Source: Marisa cornuarietis
Taxonomy: Eukaryota; Mollusca; Gastropoda; Architaenioglossa; Ampullariidae
DNA length: 64,000 nucleotides
Reading direction: 5' to 3'
NCBI GenBank assembly: GCA_004794655.1
Contig: SMMW01000510.1
Span: 296,001-360,000 of the forward strand
The notes beneath the pieces are model-generated. The model saw nothing but the letters and a program-made list of their open reading frames with translations, was not told the origin of the DNA and did not search any database. Numbering within the stretch: the stretch's first letter is position 1; each line of letters opens with the position of its first letter. Shown here piece by piece: positions 43,778-55,499 of this stretch. The position numbers and the translations under genes were made by a program.

Positions 43778-43984
43778 CTAAGGGAAAGAGGTTTTCCCCC
43801 CTTCCCCTCCTGGCTGTGCCAAAGTGCACGAGCATGTAAGACTGTGTGGCATCGCGGACGGCAACCCCGTGCAGACAGGAAACCCAAACCCTCGCGAGAT
43901 TTCTAATTCCACACCTCATCGCCCGCGATATCGCAGACCGAGGATCTGGTTTTTCTCACGGCCACAGAAGTAGATCACAATGGT

Positions 43985-44242
43985 ATGAGGCCTCCAGCGT
44001 GGAAGCTTCTGGTGTCCCTCTGTGTCCTAATCACAACTAGAGCAGTCTCTGACAGAAAGGGTGATCTGGACTTCGTGGCCTTCCTGGCAGCTCCTCGCGT
44101 TTACATATTCAAGAACTCGCGACTGACAGTCGGCCATGTTTTCAAGGGGCGAGTCTGGCCGAATGGAGGCAGCATGCCCCGGGGGTTGTGGATGGTGAAC
44201 AGCGGTGGCCTTGGCTGCTTGTGTATCATCAAAAGTTTTTAA
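43985..44242 (+). CDS. Signal-peptide-like ORF
   Basis: An 85-codon frame starting MRPPAWKLLVSLCVLITTRA, a good secretory signal with Ala-Val-Ser at a likely cleavage point, then a soluble part (DLDFVAFLAAPRVYIF). G lies at -3. Ends in TTAA-rich stop. An ATG six bases upstream in another frame terminates at once. It could be complete or a first exon; GATG|GTGAAC is a possible donor. No family recognised. Confidence 0.33.
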   Translation: MRPPAWKLLVSLCVLITTRAVSDRKGDLDFVAFLAAPRVYIFKNSRLTVGHVFKGRVWPNGGSMPRGLWMVNSGGLGCLCIIKSF

Positions 44243-45041
44243 AAAAAACTAGGACAGAGAAAAGTAAATTTAAAAAGAACCGTTTAGAACACATTCTTTT
44301 TTCTCTTTAAGTAAATTTTCCAACACTAGCGCTGCATTGAAGCTTCGACCGTTTGATTACCATCTCCCACAGGTTTTCAACTATTCCAATGACTGAGCAC
44401 AAGTGCGGATACTCTGCCTACCAGCAGAATTGCCTGATTATCGCAACTGTTTTAATTAAATGTAACGCCTTGTTGCTCGCTCCTCGAAACGGAAAGGAAG
44501 TTTGCAGGTCGTAGTTGTAAAAATATTCAAGCAGACGGCTATTTGGAATCCGAGCAACATCAGCTGAAGCCGTCACCTGCAAGGTGAATACTACCCTAGT
44601 CTGTGAGCCTGTGAACAGCTGCAGGTAGATGTGTTAATGTCCGCAAGCTTCATGGGGCGATTAATCAAAACTGCCGGCAAAAAATTATAAACTATTTTTT
44701 TAACATTAACTTAGAAACCATAGCCCGCAGAATTCACATGAACTGACACAAATCCATGATGTAAATCCAGACTTCACAAACCAAGTTTATGGTGTGACCT
44801 ATAATTACAAGACACGATCAGTATATTGTTTATCACAGTAATGTATTACAGACCCAGTAAGTAAAGTATTCATTGCTTGAAAGTTTTGTGGATCATCTTA
44901 AATGTCCAAATGTTGCTCGTGGAAGGCACTTGGTAAGAAAAATTCAATGTCTCAGCAGATGATGATGATGATCATATATTTTGTTCATTCGTTCATTTGA
45001 CTCTTGAGTAGTACCCGTTGACGAAGGTTGCTGCTGGTCAG
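44243..45041. other. Non-coding stretch
   Basis: A GGCACTTG|GTAAGAA donor at 44933 follows an open segment (FVDHLKCPNVARGRHL), but the acceptor is weak. Otherwise A-T rich with no recognised feature. Confidence 0.35.
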
Positions 45042-45117
45042 CCGGTACTGGTCAGCGGAGGAGGTAAAGGAAAGGGTCAACTGGCTAGACGCAACCGGTG
45101 ACAAGGCTAACCTGGCG
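45042..45117 (+). CDS. Candidate internal exon RYWSAEEVKERVNW...
   Basis: Acceptor GCTGCTGGTCAG, then a 25-codon frame RYWSAEEVKERVNWLDAT followed by GDKANLA, then GCG|GTGAGC. 76 bases, entering with one base and leaving in phase 0. Strongly protein-like (charged amphipathic helix). It is phase-compatible with a possible exon starting at 46804 (CTCACC...). No family recognised. Unspliced, the frame ends at a TAA after VSRSCMVH. Confidence 0.4.
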
Positions 45118-45429
45118 GTGAGCAGGTCCTGCATGGTCCACTAATTTATGTTTGCAAGTCAGTTATATTCTAGCTGCCATGTAGTTTTTAATAATATACT
45201 TATCTATATTGTTCATAGAGCAAATGCATGTTGATCTTGTTCTTTTACAATAACTTCACGTTGACTATTACTAGTAAGTGTAGATGATATCGCTAATAGT
45301 CGGTCCCACACACTGACAGTGAGGGATAGGACGCCCACCCATGATGGTAAGGGCTAATTGCATGACTGACCTGATAGGTTAGCTCGCGCATGGCTTGTCC
45401 ACTTGCTACTTCCCCGATTAGCTCGCTTA

Positions 45430-45704
45430 CCTGACACACCTGTCACAATATTTTGCTGTTTGTCAGCCACTCGTTTGTTCGCGTCCTCTCCAAGAAGTCC
45501 CTCCCTTCCCCTTCCCCTCCCCGCATAGCTTATTCTCACCCTCCTTCGTCTGTGGAAACCTCCTCCTGGCAGCTGACCTCTCCTCCACCCACCCCGTAAC
45601 GTAACGGTGTCGTGACGTCGACAAGGCCATCCGACGGGGAGGATGGTGGAAGTGGAAAACTCGGTGGCCAGTGCGAGGGGGAGAGCCGGTAGCTCCAATG
45701 TTTA
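45430..45704 (-). CDS. CpG-rich exon candidate with strong donor
   Basis: The minus-strand frame ends ANKRVADKQQNIVTGVS and meets TCAG|GTAAGC (donor 45433-45428), leaving one base of a codon, which would join in phase with the exon entering at 31747. The upstream part is Arg/Gly-rich and CpG-dense, without an in-frame ATG, so the true exon start is probably an acceptor such as TTTCCACAG near 45544. CpG density across 45.4-45.9 kb suggests a promoter or CpG island nearby. Confidence 0.25.
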
Positions 45705-45983
45705 GGCGCTCAATATTTACCCAGGGCCTGGCGGTCCTGTTCTCGTTTATTCTCTCCACGCCTGCTCGTAAACAATGGACCGGCGAGTGTTTACACTGTT
45801 CCGGCCGGCGGAAGAGGCAACAACTGCAATAACAGCGTCACGACCCGGCTCCTGCTGACAGCGGCGGCCGCCCCTCGCCAGCCGAGGGCAATGCAAACCA
45901 CGTGAAGACTCCTGCGGCCTCCTTCTCAACACGGAACAAATATAGATGGTCTTCCTTGCTCGCTTCCTCTTTACTCTCCTTCG

Positions 45984-46020
45984 CGCGCGCGTGTGTGTGT
46001 GTGTGTGTGTGCGCGCGCAT
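45984..46020. repeat. (GC)n(GT)n(GC)n tract
   Basis: Alternating purine-pyrimidine run, potentially Z-forming. Confidence 0.9.
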
Positions 46021-46192
46021 CTGTGAAAAGTGTGATATGTGTTTTATGTTAGTGTTGGGGTGTGTGAGAATATGTTCGTACGCTTTTGTCTGTCTGTCTT
46101 CGAGAGGGATAGAAAGAAAGATTGCACGAGCTTTCTCTCTATTTTGAGAGTGATGCCCCATCACCTAACCTGCTTGAAGGTGACTGTTCTCC

Positions 46193-46560
46193 GTGTTCCT
46201 CTTCTGTCGGTGCCCGTGGATGTTCGTCGTGTTTGGTGTCCACTGTGTTTTTGTTGAGCTGTGCTTTATCTTGTACCACCTGCCACTGACGGTTTGTCTC
46301 GTCTGTCTTAACCGCCGTATCTGTGTCATCTTGACTCTAGTTTTTTCTTTTTTTTTGTCCTTCGTTTGCTGGATTAATTCTCGCTCCTCCCATCAATTGC
46401 TCGCACTTTCTGTTGTATGGACCATTTCCCCCGCAGCTTCAGCTTCTAAATGTGAGTCAACAGACGTCGACTGACCCTCTGATCTCTTGTCCACAATCCG
46501 GCCTCCTTCTGCATTCCTTTTCTTTGCTGCTGTTGTCTTGATACGACCTATGAGACAGTC
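46193..46560. other. Probable unrecognised body of LINE/SINE
   Basis: Pyrimidine-rich DNA with CTGTCTTAACCGCCG-like stretches leading into the tail at 46598; likely 3' UTR of the LINE class seen at 2.2 and 31.7 kb, but no coding blocks survive. Confidence 0.3.
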
Positions 46561-46597
46561 ATTATGTAGGCGCCGGAAAACTTTGCATGTTGTTTTG

Positions 46598-46670
46598 TAA
46601 AGCGCTTTGATCCCCCTTCTTAATGGTTGGTAAATGTGCTATATAAATCAGAAAATATTATTATTTCTCT
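46598..46670 (+). mobile_element. LINE/SINE tail
   Basis: GTAAAGCGCTTTGATCCCCC, then GTGCTATATAAAT (46636-46648), then ATTATTATT. Same terminal arrangement as at 2590-2667 and, inverted, 34247-34380. Confidence 0.7.
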
Positions 46671-46772
46671 ATCTCTGTCCATCTCCAGTGTGTCTGAGTG
46701 AAAGAGAGGAGGAAGGAAGTGTTTGTATTTGAAGTGCCTCGCACTTATTATTTTCATAATCGTTTCCTTCAG

Positions 46773-46841
46773 CTTCTTCATGTCCATTCTATCAACTGGT
46801 CAGCTCACCGTGAAAGCCGTTGACGGAAACATCGGAAAGAA
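46773..46841 (+). CDS. Candidate exon with strong splice sites
   Basis: TCGTTTCCTTCAG is a good acceptor; the frame reads FFMSILSTGQLTVKAVDGNI GKK and ends GAA|GTAAGT, a strong donor. An alternative acceptor GGTCAG at 46803 would leave LTVKAVDGNIGKK and join in phase with the exon at 45042-45117. Upstream of the first acceptor the same frame is hydrophobic (LALIIFIIVSFSFF) back to a stop, so a membrane anchor without a visible ATG is another reading. Confidence 0.4.
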
Positions 46842-48728
46842 GTAAGTATTTCTACTCAGTGTGGAGTCTTGTCTGCTAGTCAGATGTATTTACCCTCAGG
46901 GTGGACTGCTCTGCTAGACCTCTGAAGTCCAAAGCACTTGCCTCCCATGTGTCCTGGAACTCAACTTCTCCATAAAGTATCCTGAGACGTTAGTTGCCAG
47001 ACGGAAGTTTGCAGTCGCTGAACTAAAAAGGGGTGAATCTCTGTCTCTGGGGATCTCTGAAGGGATAAAGGGGAATGTGGTCATGGGATCTCTCGTCAGG
47101 TGAATATAGACGACTCATGCTCTTAAGACTGGCATTTCCACTGAGGGGCTGAGCGTTCCGGGTGGCGGTAGACACCCGTACCTGAAGGAGGGAAGGCGAA
47201 GTGCGCGCCGGCTTATGATTGTTTGCCTGCGTGAACCCTTGTCCCTGGAAAGGCAAACACCGCCTGTGGACTTGAGGACATTCCTGACAAACTGTACGCC
47301 CCCAGCTCCCAACTTTAGGTGTTCGACAGCAAACAGTGAGGGAGAAGGGGCAGAAAGGAACAGGCATAGCAGGGCACGGGCGCGCACAAACACACAACGA
47401 GTCACAAACAGGGCGAATGATATAGAAATGTCATTAATATAAGCATTTAGCTCACTATTATTTTTGTCTTGTCTTTCACAACAATGCGTCATAAAAAAAA
47501 ATAGGGGCCTTGACTGATTTCATGGGCTAAAAATAATTTTTATTACCCAGTCAGAACCTTTGGGTTCGTTTGTGACTCCTACAATGCAGTTACAAGCTCC
47601 CTGTGTGTGAGAGCGACAGAAAAAGTTGTGTGCAGCTAGTTCATGTCGAGTAAAAACAAAGTTTACGCTCACAAACAAAAGGCAAAGCTACTCTCCCTTC
47701 TGAAGCTTGGACTGCGCACTTCAGTCCAGAGATTTCCACAATCGCCACCGAGTGGGACGCGTACCTCTGAGCTATCTGGCGTCTCCCGATCCGAGTTGCG
47801 CACGATGGTGTTCTTCCCCTCGACCCCCAAGGACGCGGCCCAGCATCGCTGCAGCCCGCTGCACTGAGGAGGAATGCAGGACGGCGACCAAGAATGCCGT
47901 TCTCAATTTATCTCGGATCTTCGGCAGCACCGACTGCCAGCCTCCTCCTTCGCCACCCACTCCCCCTTGTCTTCTCCAACACCGCTAACCCTGATATGAT
48001 TGGATTGCCTCACCATAGGACTGCGGCATAATCGAGCATTATCTCCCTTCGACGGCGTTGTCTGCCCCTGACGGCCTTCCTTCATTACATCAAACGTGGA
48101 CAGTTGTGGAGTCTCCTGGGCTCCGCCGACCCATTCCCTTTGTCTGCGCCGCGCCTCCGTTGGTGCAGTGTCCTGTCCTATTAATTCCTTCACTGCCATC
48201 CCCTTTGCTAATTAGCCTTTTCCCTTATCCCTTATTCCGTATCCCTTGCCGTGACGGCGCAGCGGGCGCAGTCGGGACACCACCGGAAGGCCGACAGCGC
48301 CTCCGGTCGCTAGGATACGGCGAGTAGCAGCCAATCGCATGGCTGCAGTACATTCGGAAATTATTATTAGTTTCTTCCCTCCCACCCGCAACCTCGCTCT
48401 GGTCTGCAATTAGGTCCTTCATCCTTTCTCTGGTAGTCTGCGGCGGCTATTCTGTGGTTCCAGTCAAGTGTAAGACCGCGCCGCTTTGTGCTAGATGATA
48501 TCGGGAGGTGCACTTGCGGAGGATAAAGGCAGACGAGGAGATATCGGGAGAGGTTGCTAATGAGGAGAAAGAAATGCAATGCTGGAAAAAAAAAGACAGA
48601 ACGCACCCGATCTAAAAAAAGTATAATTAAAGAGGGTGCGACCTCTGTCCGGAAAGACTCAGCGCGGGTACAATATGTTGCAAACGCTGTGGAAGTGAAA
48701 GCTGAAGAAAAATGGCCAGCTGGTGATC
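46842..48728. other. Mostly non-coding, CpG-rich 47.7-48.4 kb
   Basis: Several overlapping frames on both strands in CpG-rich sequence; none has a convincing start, splice sites or motif. Confidence 0.35.
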
Positions 48729-48950
48729 GCAGATGATGAGGGGTAACAGAACAGAGGATGAAGGGGTTACAACGAACAGATGATGAGGGGTAACAGAACA
48801 GAGGATGAAGGGTAACAGAACAGAGGATGAAGGGGTTACAACGAACAGATGATGAGAGGGTTACGACAAACAGATAATAAGATGTTACAACAAACAGATG
48901 ATGAGAGGGTTACAGCATACATATGATGAGAAGTTTCAACAAACACAAGT
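48729..48950. repeat. About 24-bp minisatellite (GATGAGGGGTTACAACGAACA)
   Basis: Nine or so units of (A)GATGATGAGGGGTTACAA or AACAGAACAG forms. Early units alternate two variants (TAACAGAACAG and TTACAACGAACAG), giving a higher-order 47-bp period; later units are diverged. Confidence 0.92.
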
Positions 48951-50592
48951 AGGACGAGTAAAAGAGAGGGGAAGACGGGGTGGGAAGTGGGTGGAAGAGA
49001 AAGAAAAAAAAGTGTTGACAGGCTATCAGTCACCACTGGGTATTAACATACATGTCACACACAGCATGTTATGCCAACCATCATCAGCCAACTCCACCCA
49101 CCTCCGACAAGTGCATGATACACAATACAATATGTGCATTCAATCATCATCATGGATTACCATCAAAACAGCCAGCAGCTACAAACTAGCTGAACACAAC
49201 TAGGTGTCGCTTTCTGTCCTTGCATTGCCATCTGAACTTTTTGTGTTGGCTGTTTTAACCCCGTATGGCTTAGTTATTATTTTGTTCGCTCTGGTTATTT
49301 TTCTGGTTTTTTTTTCACTAAAGTCCCAACATAACTTTCAAACTGAATTACATCACGAGACAGAACGGAATTAAATGCTCTCTCTCAATCTCTCTCTCTC
49401 TCTCTGGTTGCATAGTTGCGTGCACGAGCGCGCGCAGACAAACGTGACAAAAACAGCAGGGGGAGACTTCCGATGGAACCGATGTATATAAATGTGTTCA
49501 CGCAAGACAATGATAACATTACCTGTATTTACCTGTTGTTTTGGCATCGTCAGTCTCTGCACTCATACGCGCGAGCGGTTGCTACCTGTGCGTGCGCGCG
49601 CGCGCCGGTGTGCCGGTGTTAAGCTCTGTACCTGTCGTGCTTGTGAGCGCATTGTTTCGAGAAACACCGGTGAGGGGAGGAAGCGGCTGGCGACAGATTG
49701 ATCTGACAGTAATCCCAGCATCCCTGCGGCGATAACTGAATAAAAAAAAATAATAATAATAACCCGCAGTTGTCTTTCGTTGTCCCCTGATTACCGCCCC
49801 TGACAAAGTTTTGATCGCGTCAGACCATTGTGACTTGATGCCCCCCCCCCCAGTCCTGAGATGCGGTCAGTGAGTAGACGCAACTCGATAACGATGAGCG
49901 ATATAAAATGAGCAGATGAATAATATATTTCTTCCCATTCTAGCCCGACGCGCTAGGCAAAACTCCATCGGACATTGAAAGTGTCTTGGATGCAGAACAA
50001 AGATTGACGACAAGGATGATACTGCATGCACATTATCTAATCTTTACAAAAAGCCTTATCTTGAAATATTTACAATTACAAATATCGTGGAATGAGAGAA
50101 TGACTAGAAGGAAGTGATGGAAGGGCAGGTCGGCTCTTTTTTCGCTTGCTGATCAGGTCACTGCAGAGAGTGCCAGACGCAAAACAATGTCATCCGGGTA
50201 CTAGTCGTGCAGAAATGAACCCCGAACTTGGCGTTTCCGAAAGGAACGCCAGCTGCTTACTCTTACAGGATCTACACGTCGCAGTACTCGCCCGAAGACA
50301 GGACGCGAAGACAGGAACTCGCGAGCTTTAGCGAGAGAAGGTAGTGGTGACGCCACACGCCTTCAACTCAACTATAAAACCTGTCACGTCACTGCCTGTC
50401 AATCGCGGTGTTTGCATTCAAATGTTTTGTGGAATTTTTTTTCCAAATGTAAAACAAGTAGCCTTCAATTTTTCAAGAGGAAATGTATTTCGCACGGCTG
50501 TGTTTTTCGTGGAACTACGAACTAAAATTTGCTGGATGAGGCGCAATTATAGTGTCGCAGCCTGCAAGCTAAAGCATAAGTGATCTAGTGCC
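48951..50592. other. Non-coding stretch
   Basis: CT-rich patch at about 49378-49405 and a C10 run near 49840. Frames in 49.4-49.75 kb overlap on both strands and are not supported. Confidence 0.35.
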
Positions 50593-50694
50593 GGCTGCAC
50601 GAGAGGTCGCTAGGTGTAAGGCTAGATAGGTCCTAAACGCGGAGCAGTCAGGTAAAATGTTCATAGCTAGCGTCTAGCAGCATGTCGTGCAGCC
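50593..50694. mobile_element. Short inverted-repeat element (MITE-like)
   Basis: GGCTGCACGA at 50593-50602 is inverted at 50685-50694 (TCGTGCAGCC), with further imperfect pairing inside (GCTAG-rich). About 100 bases. No clear target duplication. The terminus resembles Harbinger-type GGCTGCACGA ends. Confidence 0.45.
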
Positions 50695-50905
50695 AGCTCC
50701 TTGTCTCCTGCGATTCGCCATCTGCAGTCGGGTCTCTGGAGAAGGTTTACAGCTTTTACAGAGCTCGCGGCAGAAAACAAATTAGAACGGACGGCAAATG
50801 CTTTCGTCTGCAGGAAGATTTCTTTCCCCATTTCGCATTGAATTTCCGCCCTTATAAAGTTCACTGTTGTTTCGCAGATGCGATGGGAGAAAACTCAGAG
50901 ATGCC
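50682..50905 (+). CDS. ORF or first exon MSCSQLL..., unknown
   Basis: ATG at 50682 (A at -3) opens 75 codons: MSCSQLLVSCDSPSAVGSLE, KVYSFYRARGRKQIRTDG, LQEDFFPHFALNFRPYKVHC. It ends at TAA, but the stop lies inside ATGCC|GTAAGA, a fair donor at 50906, so it may be a 224-base first coding exon. Composition is protein-like. Codons 2-5 lie in the right terminus of the inverted-repeat element at 50593-50694. Family unknown. Confidence 0.35.
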
Positions 50906-51028
50906 GTAAGACTTCCCGGGAGTCCTGGATGGCTAACAGAACGTGACGTGTTGATAGCTGGACACATCACGTCACTTCCGGTGGGCTAGCAACACGTATT
51001 TTTAGGTGGGGGGGGGCACTACCAGCAC
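50906..51028. other. Non-coding
   Basis: G-rich run at about 51007-51016. Leads into the 27-bp array. Confidence 0.4.
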
Positions 51029-51148
51029 ATTACTTTTGGTGGCTTGACTAATCACGTCACTTTTGGTGGCTTGACTAATCACGTCACTTTTGGTGGCTTG
51101 ACTAATCACGTCACTTTTGGTGGCTTGACTAATCACGTGACTTCTGGT
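51029..51148. repeat. 27-bp perfect tandem array
   Basis: Four head-to-tail units starting 51041, 51068, 51095 and 51122, unit GGCTTGACTAATCACGTCAC plus TTTTGGT, plus a partial leading copy. Units 1-3 are identical, so the array is young. Each unit carries TGACTAA and TCACGTCA, AP-1-like and CRE/ATF-like words. Confidence 0.95.
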
Positions 51149-51325
51149 CTGGCTGATATATGATTTCTAGCGAGCTAACAAAAGGATAAGTGCTCTCTAC
51201 CAGCGATATGTAGCGTTAAAATATTCATCTCAAAAGTCTGGAGACGTCTGTACTAAGAGGATTCAGACTAGTGAGTATTAACTCAGTTAAAACTGTATTG
51301 CAGTGAAATTACCCAGGCTGCTATA
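51149..51325. other. Spacer between two minisatellites
   Basis: Nothing recognised. Confidence 0.4.
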
Positions 51326-51667
51326 TAGTAACGTGATCTATAGGTTAGTATATAGTGACATGATTCATGTTCGCATGCGGTGATACGACCCAGGTTAATA
51401 TGATGTGACATGATTTTGTATGTGGTGACATGATTTAGGTTAGTATGAGGTGAAACTGTTTAAGCTCGTACTTAGTGGCCTGATTTAGGTACTAACCTGA
51501 TGTGACGTGATCCAGGCTAGTACTTGGTGATATGATTCACATTAGTATGCTGTGACGCTTTTTAGGTTAGTGCATGATGATATGATTCAGATTAGTGTGT
51601 GATGGCATGAATCATGTTAAGCTGCGGCGATGTGATTCTGGCTGGTACTTGGTGACGTGATTTCACC
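51326..51667. repeat. About 25-bp degenerate minisatellite (GTGACATGATTCAGGTTAGTATG)
   Basis: About 14 diverged units of GTGACATGATTCAGGTTAG plus TATGTG. Several units read TGACGTGATT, matching words in the array at 19826-20006. Confidence 0.88.
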
Positions 51668-53530
<1,863 letters not shown>

Positions 53531-54033
53531 TCTCCTACGAGGTATGGAAAGAATACAGAAAACGATGATCATATCTGAGCAGCACCTTGTGGTCCAAGCA
53601 TGCTGCTAGACTGGGCACAATTATCTGTCCAAGCTCTGGCTTGGGACACGAGGCAGACCCTGAGCATCGTGAGCTGACGTCCGGCTCAGCGCCAGAGCAA
53701 TTAGCTTTGTGCAGCGTATAAATCCCCGGCAGGCGTGTCCCTCTGACACTTCATTGTAGGTGGTGTCCAGCTGTGCCCCTCTCTCACCAGCTGTGTTAAT
53801 GAGCAGAACTCAGTAGCCGGACACGACGCCGCGGAGGTAGAGACAGACTCGGGTGAACCCTGTCCCCCATGGCGTTGTGATCTGTCATGTGACATAATTG
53901 AAACCTTGTCATCCACTTGTGACGTAATGTGTGTGTGTGTGTGTGTGTGTGAGTGAGAGAGAGGGGGGAGCGAGGAGGAATAGCAAAATTTCTTCTTTCC
54001 ATTTTATAGAAGGAAGATGGCATGTTATTCTGT
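53531..54033. other. Non-coding, includes (GT)n(GA)n
   Basis: GT/GA tract at 53929-53966. A reverse frame at 53701-53916 has a donor-like CTG|GTGAGA but nothing else. Confidence 0.4.
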
Positions 54034-54322
54034 TCAACCATTCCATATCTTCTGACACAAGATCTCGGTTTTTTTCCTCGTTTCGTTTGAGATGCAATCT
54101 TTACAGCCGCTGACGAAGATGGGGTCAGCATCATCTTCAAAGTCAACCCAGCAGTTTATGTCCAAATACAAAGTCCTGACGAGTTCAAAGTCAGTCTGAT
54201 GAGACCCGATATTCCAGTAGTGAATCGATCCTACAGCCGTGTTTGACTGCGTGTACGCTATTACCCACCTGTCCAATGTTGATTGAACTGTACTTACTTG
54301 TTCTTTCAGCGTATATTGTTTT
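54034..54322 (-). CDS. Candidate minus-strand gene, exon 2 (terminal)
   Basis: Minus-strand acceptor GATTTTTTATAG precedes a 96-codon frame, including stop at 54034. Segments: KQYTLKEQVSTVQSTLDRW, VIAYTQSNTAVGSIHYWNI, DINCWVDFEDDADPIF, SGCKDCISNETRKKTE. It joins in phase to the 54626-54666 exon (AG|A gives Arg) across a 303-base GT-AG intron. The C-terminal part has three closely spaced Cys and an acidic patch. Predicted product about 109 residues. No family recognised. A donor-like GACAG|GTGGGT inside is an alternative end. Confidence 0.42.
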
Positions 54323-54417
54323 CTATAAAAAAATCTGTTGAAAGCAAGAGGTGCGTCAAGCTGCTGAATTCACTTTTAAACATGCGCAATACAGAGAAAC
54401 CTCGTATACACGACACA

Positions 54418-54520
54418 GGAGTACACAGTTGTAGATAAGTATGCACAGATGTAGGCACTTGTACACAGGTGTAGTAGGCACTTGAACACAGGTGTAGTAG
54501 GCACTTGTACACAGGTGTAC
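54418..54520. repeat. About 23-bp minisatellite (GTAGGCACTTGTACACAGGT)
   Basis: Four units of GTAGGCACTTGTACACAGGT(GTA), the last three nearly identical, inside the predicted intron 54323-54625. Confidence 0.88.
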
Positions 54521-54625
54521 CTATGTTTTATCTTCAATGTTTTCCTATAAGGCACAGATTAAGGAGTTCCAGCAACCTGCGCACCACCATATCTACTGCA
54601 GTTGTTAGGTTTTCAGATGACTCAC

Positions 54626-54666
54626 CTTCGAGAAGTGATACGATAATCCTCATTCACATTCTGCAT
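54626..54666 (-). CDS. Candidate minus-strand gene, exon 1 (start)
   Basis: ATG at 54666 (minus) opens MQNVNEDYRITSR and ends CGAAG|GTGAGTC, a consensus donor (54625-54620). 41 bases, leaving two bases of a codon. An in-frame TAA lies just upstream of the ATG. Start context is weak (CCG before ATG). Alternatively GATGCAG is an acceptor and this is an internal exon. Confidence rests on phase agreement with 54034-54322. Confidence 0.4.
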
Positions 54667-54905
54667 CGGTGAAACTTATGCCATCGAAATACAGGAAAAA
54701 TAACGGAAAATTCAACATCCAAATAACGTGTAGCTAGCACGGCGCAGACTCCGTCCTCTTATTTCCTCCATAAGAACTGCTCGCGACTCGCGCATGCGTA
54801 CACAAGCCGATAATCATGACCTCCAGTGACACGCTCCGGCTTTCCTGCCGCAAGCCCGCCTTATCTCTGCAAAGGGACGCAACTATCAGCGAGTCTCAGC
54901 TAAAA
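54667..54905. promoter_or_regulatory. Candidate bidirectional CpG promoter
   Basis: 239 bases between two divergent candidate start codons. The plus-proximal part is CpG-rich and contains GCGCATGCGT (NRF1-like) near 54791 and no TATA box; CTTCCGGAA (ETS-like) lies just after the plus ATG at about 54915. These motifs are typical of TATA-less bidirectional promoters. Inference from sequence only. Confidence 0.4.
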
Positions 54906-54975
54906 ATGGCGGCGCTTCCGGAAAGGAAGGCATGCGCGCTGCTGTGGCAAGACAACCCGCGCGCGTTCACTGACC
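54906..54975 (+). CDS. Candidate plus-strand gene, exon 1 (start)
   Basis: ATG in optimal context (AAAATGGCG) opens MAALPERKACALLWQDNPRA then FTD, ending GACC|GTGAGC, a strong donor at 54976. 70 bases, leaving one base of a codon. It lies in CpG-rich DNA with NRF1- and ETS-like words, as expected for a housekeeping first exon. Joins in phase to 55500-55573. No family recognised. Confidence 0.5.
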
Positions 54976-55499
54976 GTGAGCCGTGAAACTGACGACATGC
55001 AGCGAAGCGGAACGGCAGGCGGTCTCCGTCACGGCTGATTGCACAGGGAGCCCTTGTCCCGGAAGTGGAACCTCATGCGCTGCGCAGCACGGTGAAAGAA
55101 AGGGCAAGAACTCTCGGCACGCTAATCGTACGATGGGCGTTGGTGCTAATGACACGTGTCCTTGGAGAGTTGGGGTGCTGGAAGACGGGTGGGAGCGGGA
55201 GGCAATCAGATTCGAGGTAGACAGTAGACAAAATAAAGCAAACCGGAAGTTTTAGGAAGGAGAGTTTCCATTCACCTTCACCTGACGACCAAAGTGCTCT
55301 CCTCTCCTTTCGCTTTTATCATTCATGTAATTGGAGCTTATATTACTCACAAAGGAGAACTTTGTTCTGAACAAATATATTTCAAGTCACATTTACTTCT
55401 GTCTTTCTATCTCGTATTCTTCCTTGATGTCTCCACCGAGATCGCCATTAAGATATTAAGGTAGTTATCCACTTTGTTTTGTTTTCTGTACAAAGCTAG
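54976..55499 (+). other. Predicted intron 1 of plus-strand gene
   Basis: 524 bases, GTGAGC...AAAGCTAG, CpG-rich to about 55230 then A-T rich, with a pyrimidine tract TTTGTTTTGTTTTCTG near its end. A 4-base earlier acceptor (ACAAAG at 55495) would shift the frame. Confidence 0.4.

Noticed and set aside
46193..46474. Hydrophobic membrane protein
   Set aside because: T-rich DNA just upstream of a LINE/SINE tail; more likely the element's untranslated region.
47115..48422. Genes in overlapping frames on both strands
   Set aside because: CpG-rich DNA gives open frames on both strands; no start, splice or family evidence.
48729..48950. CRISPR array
   Set aside because: Repeats are contiguous without unique spacers; eukaryotic minisatellite.
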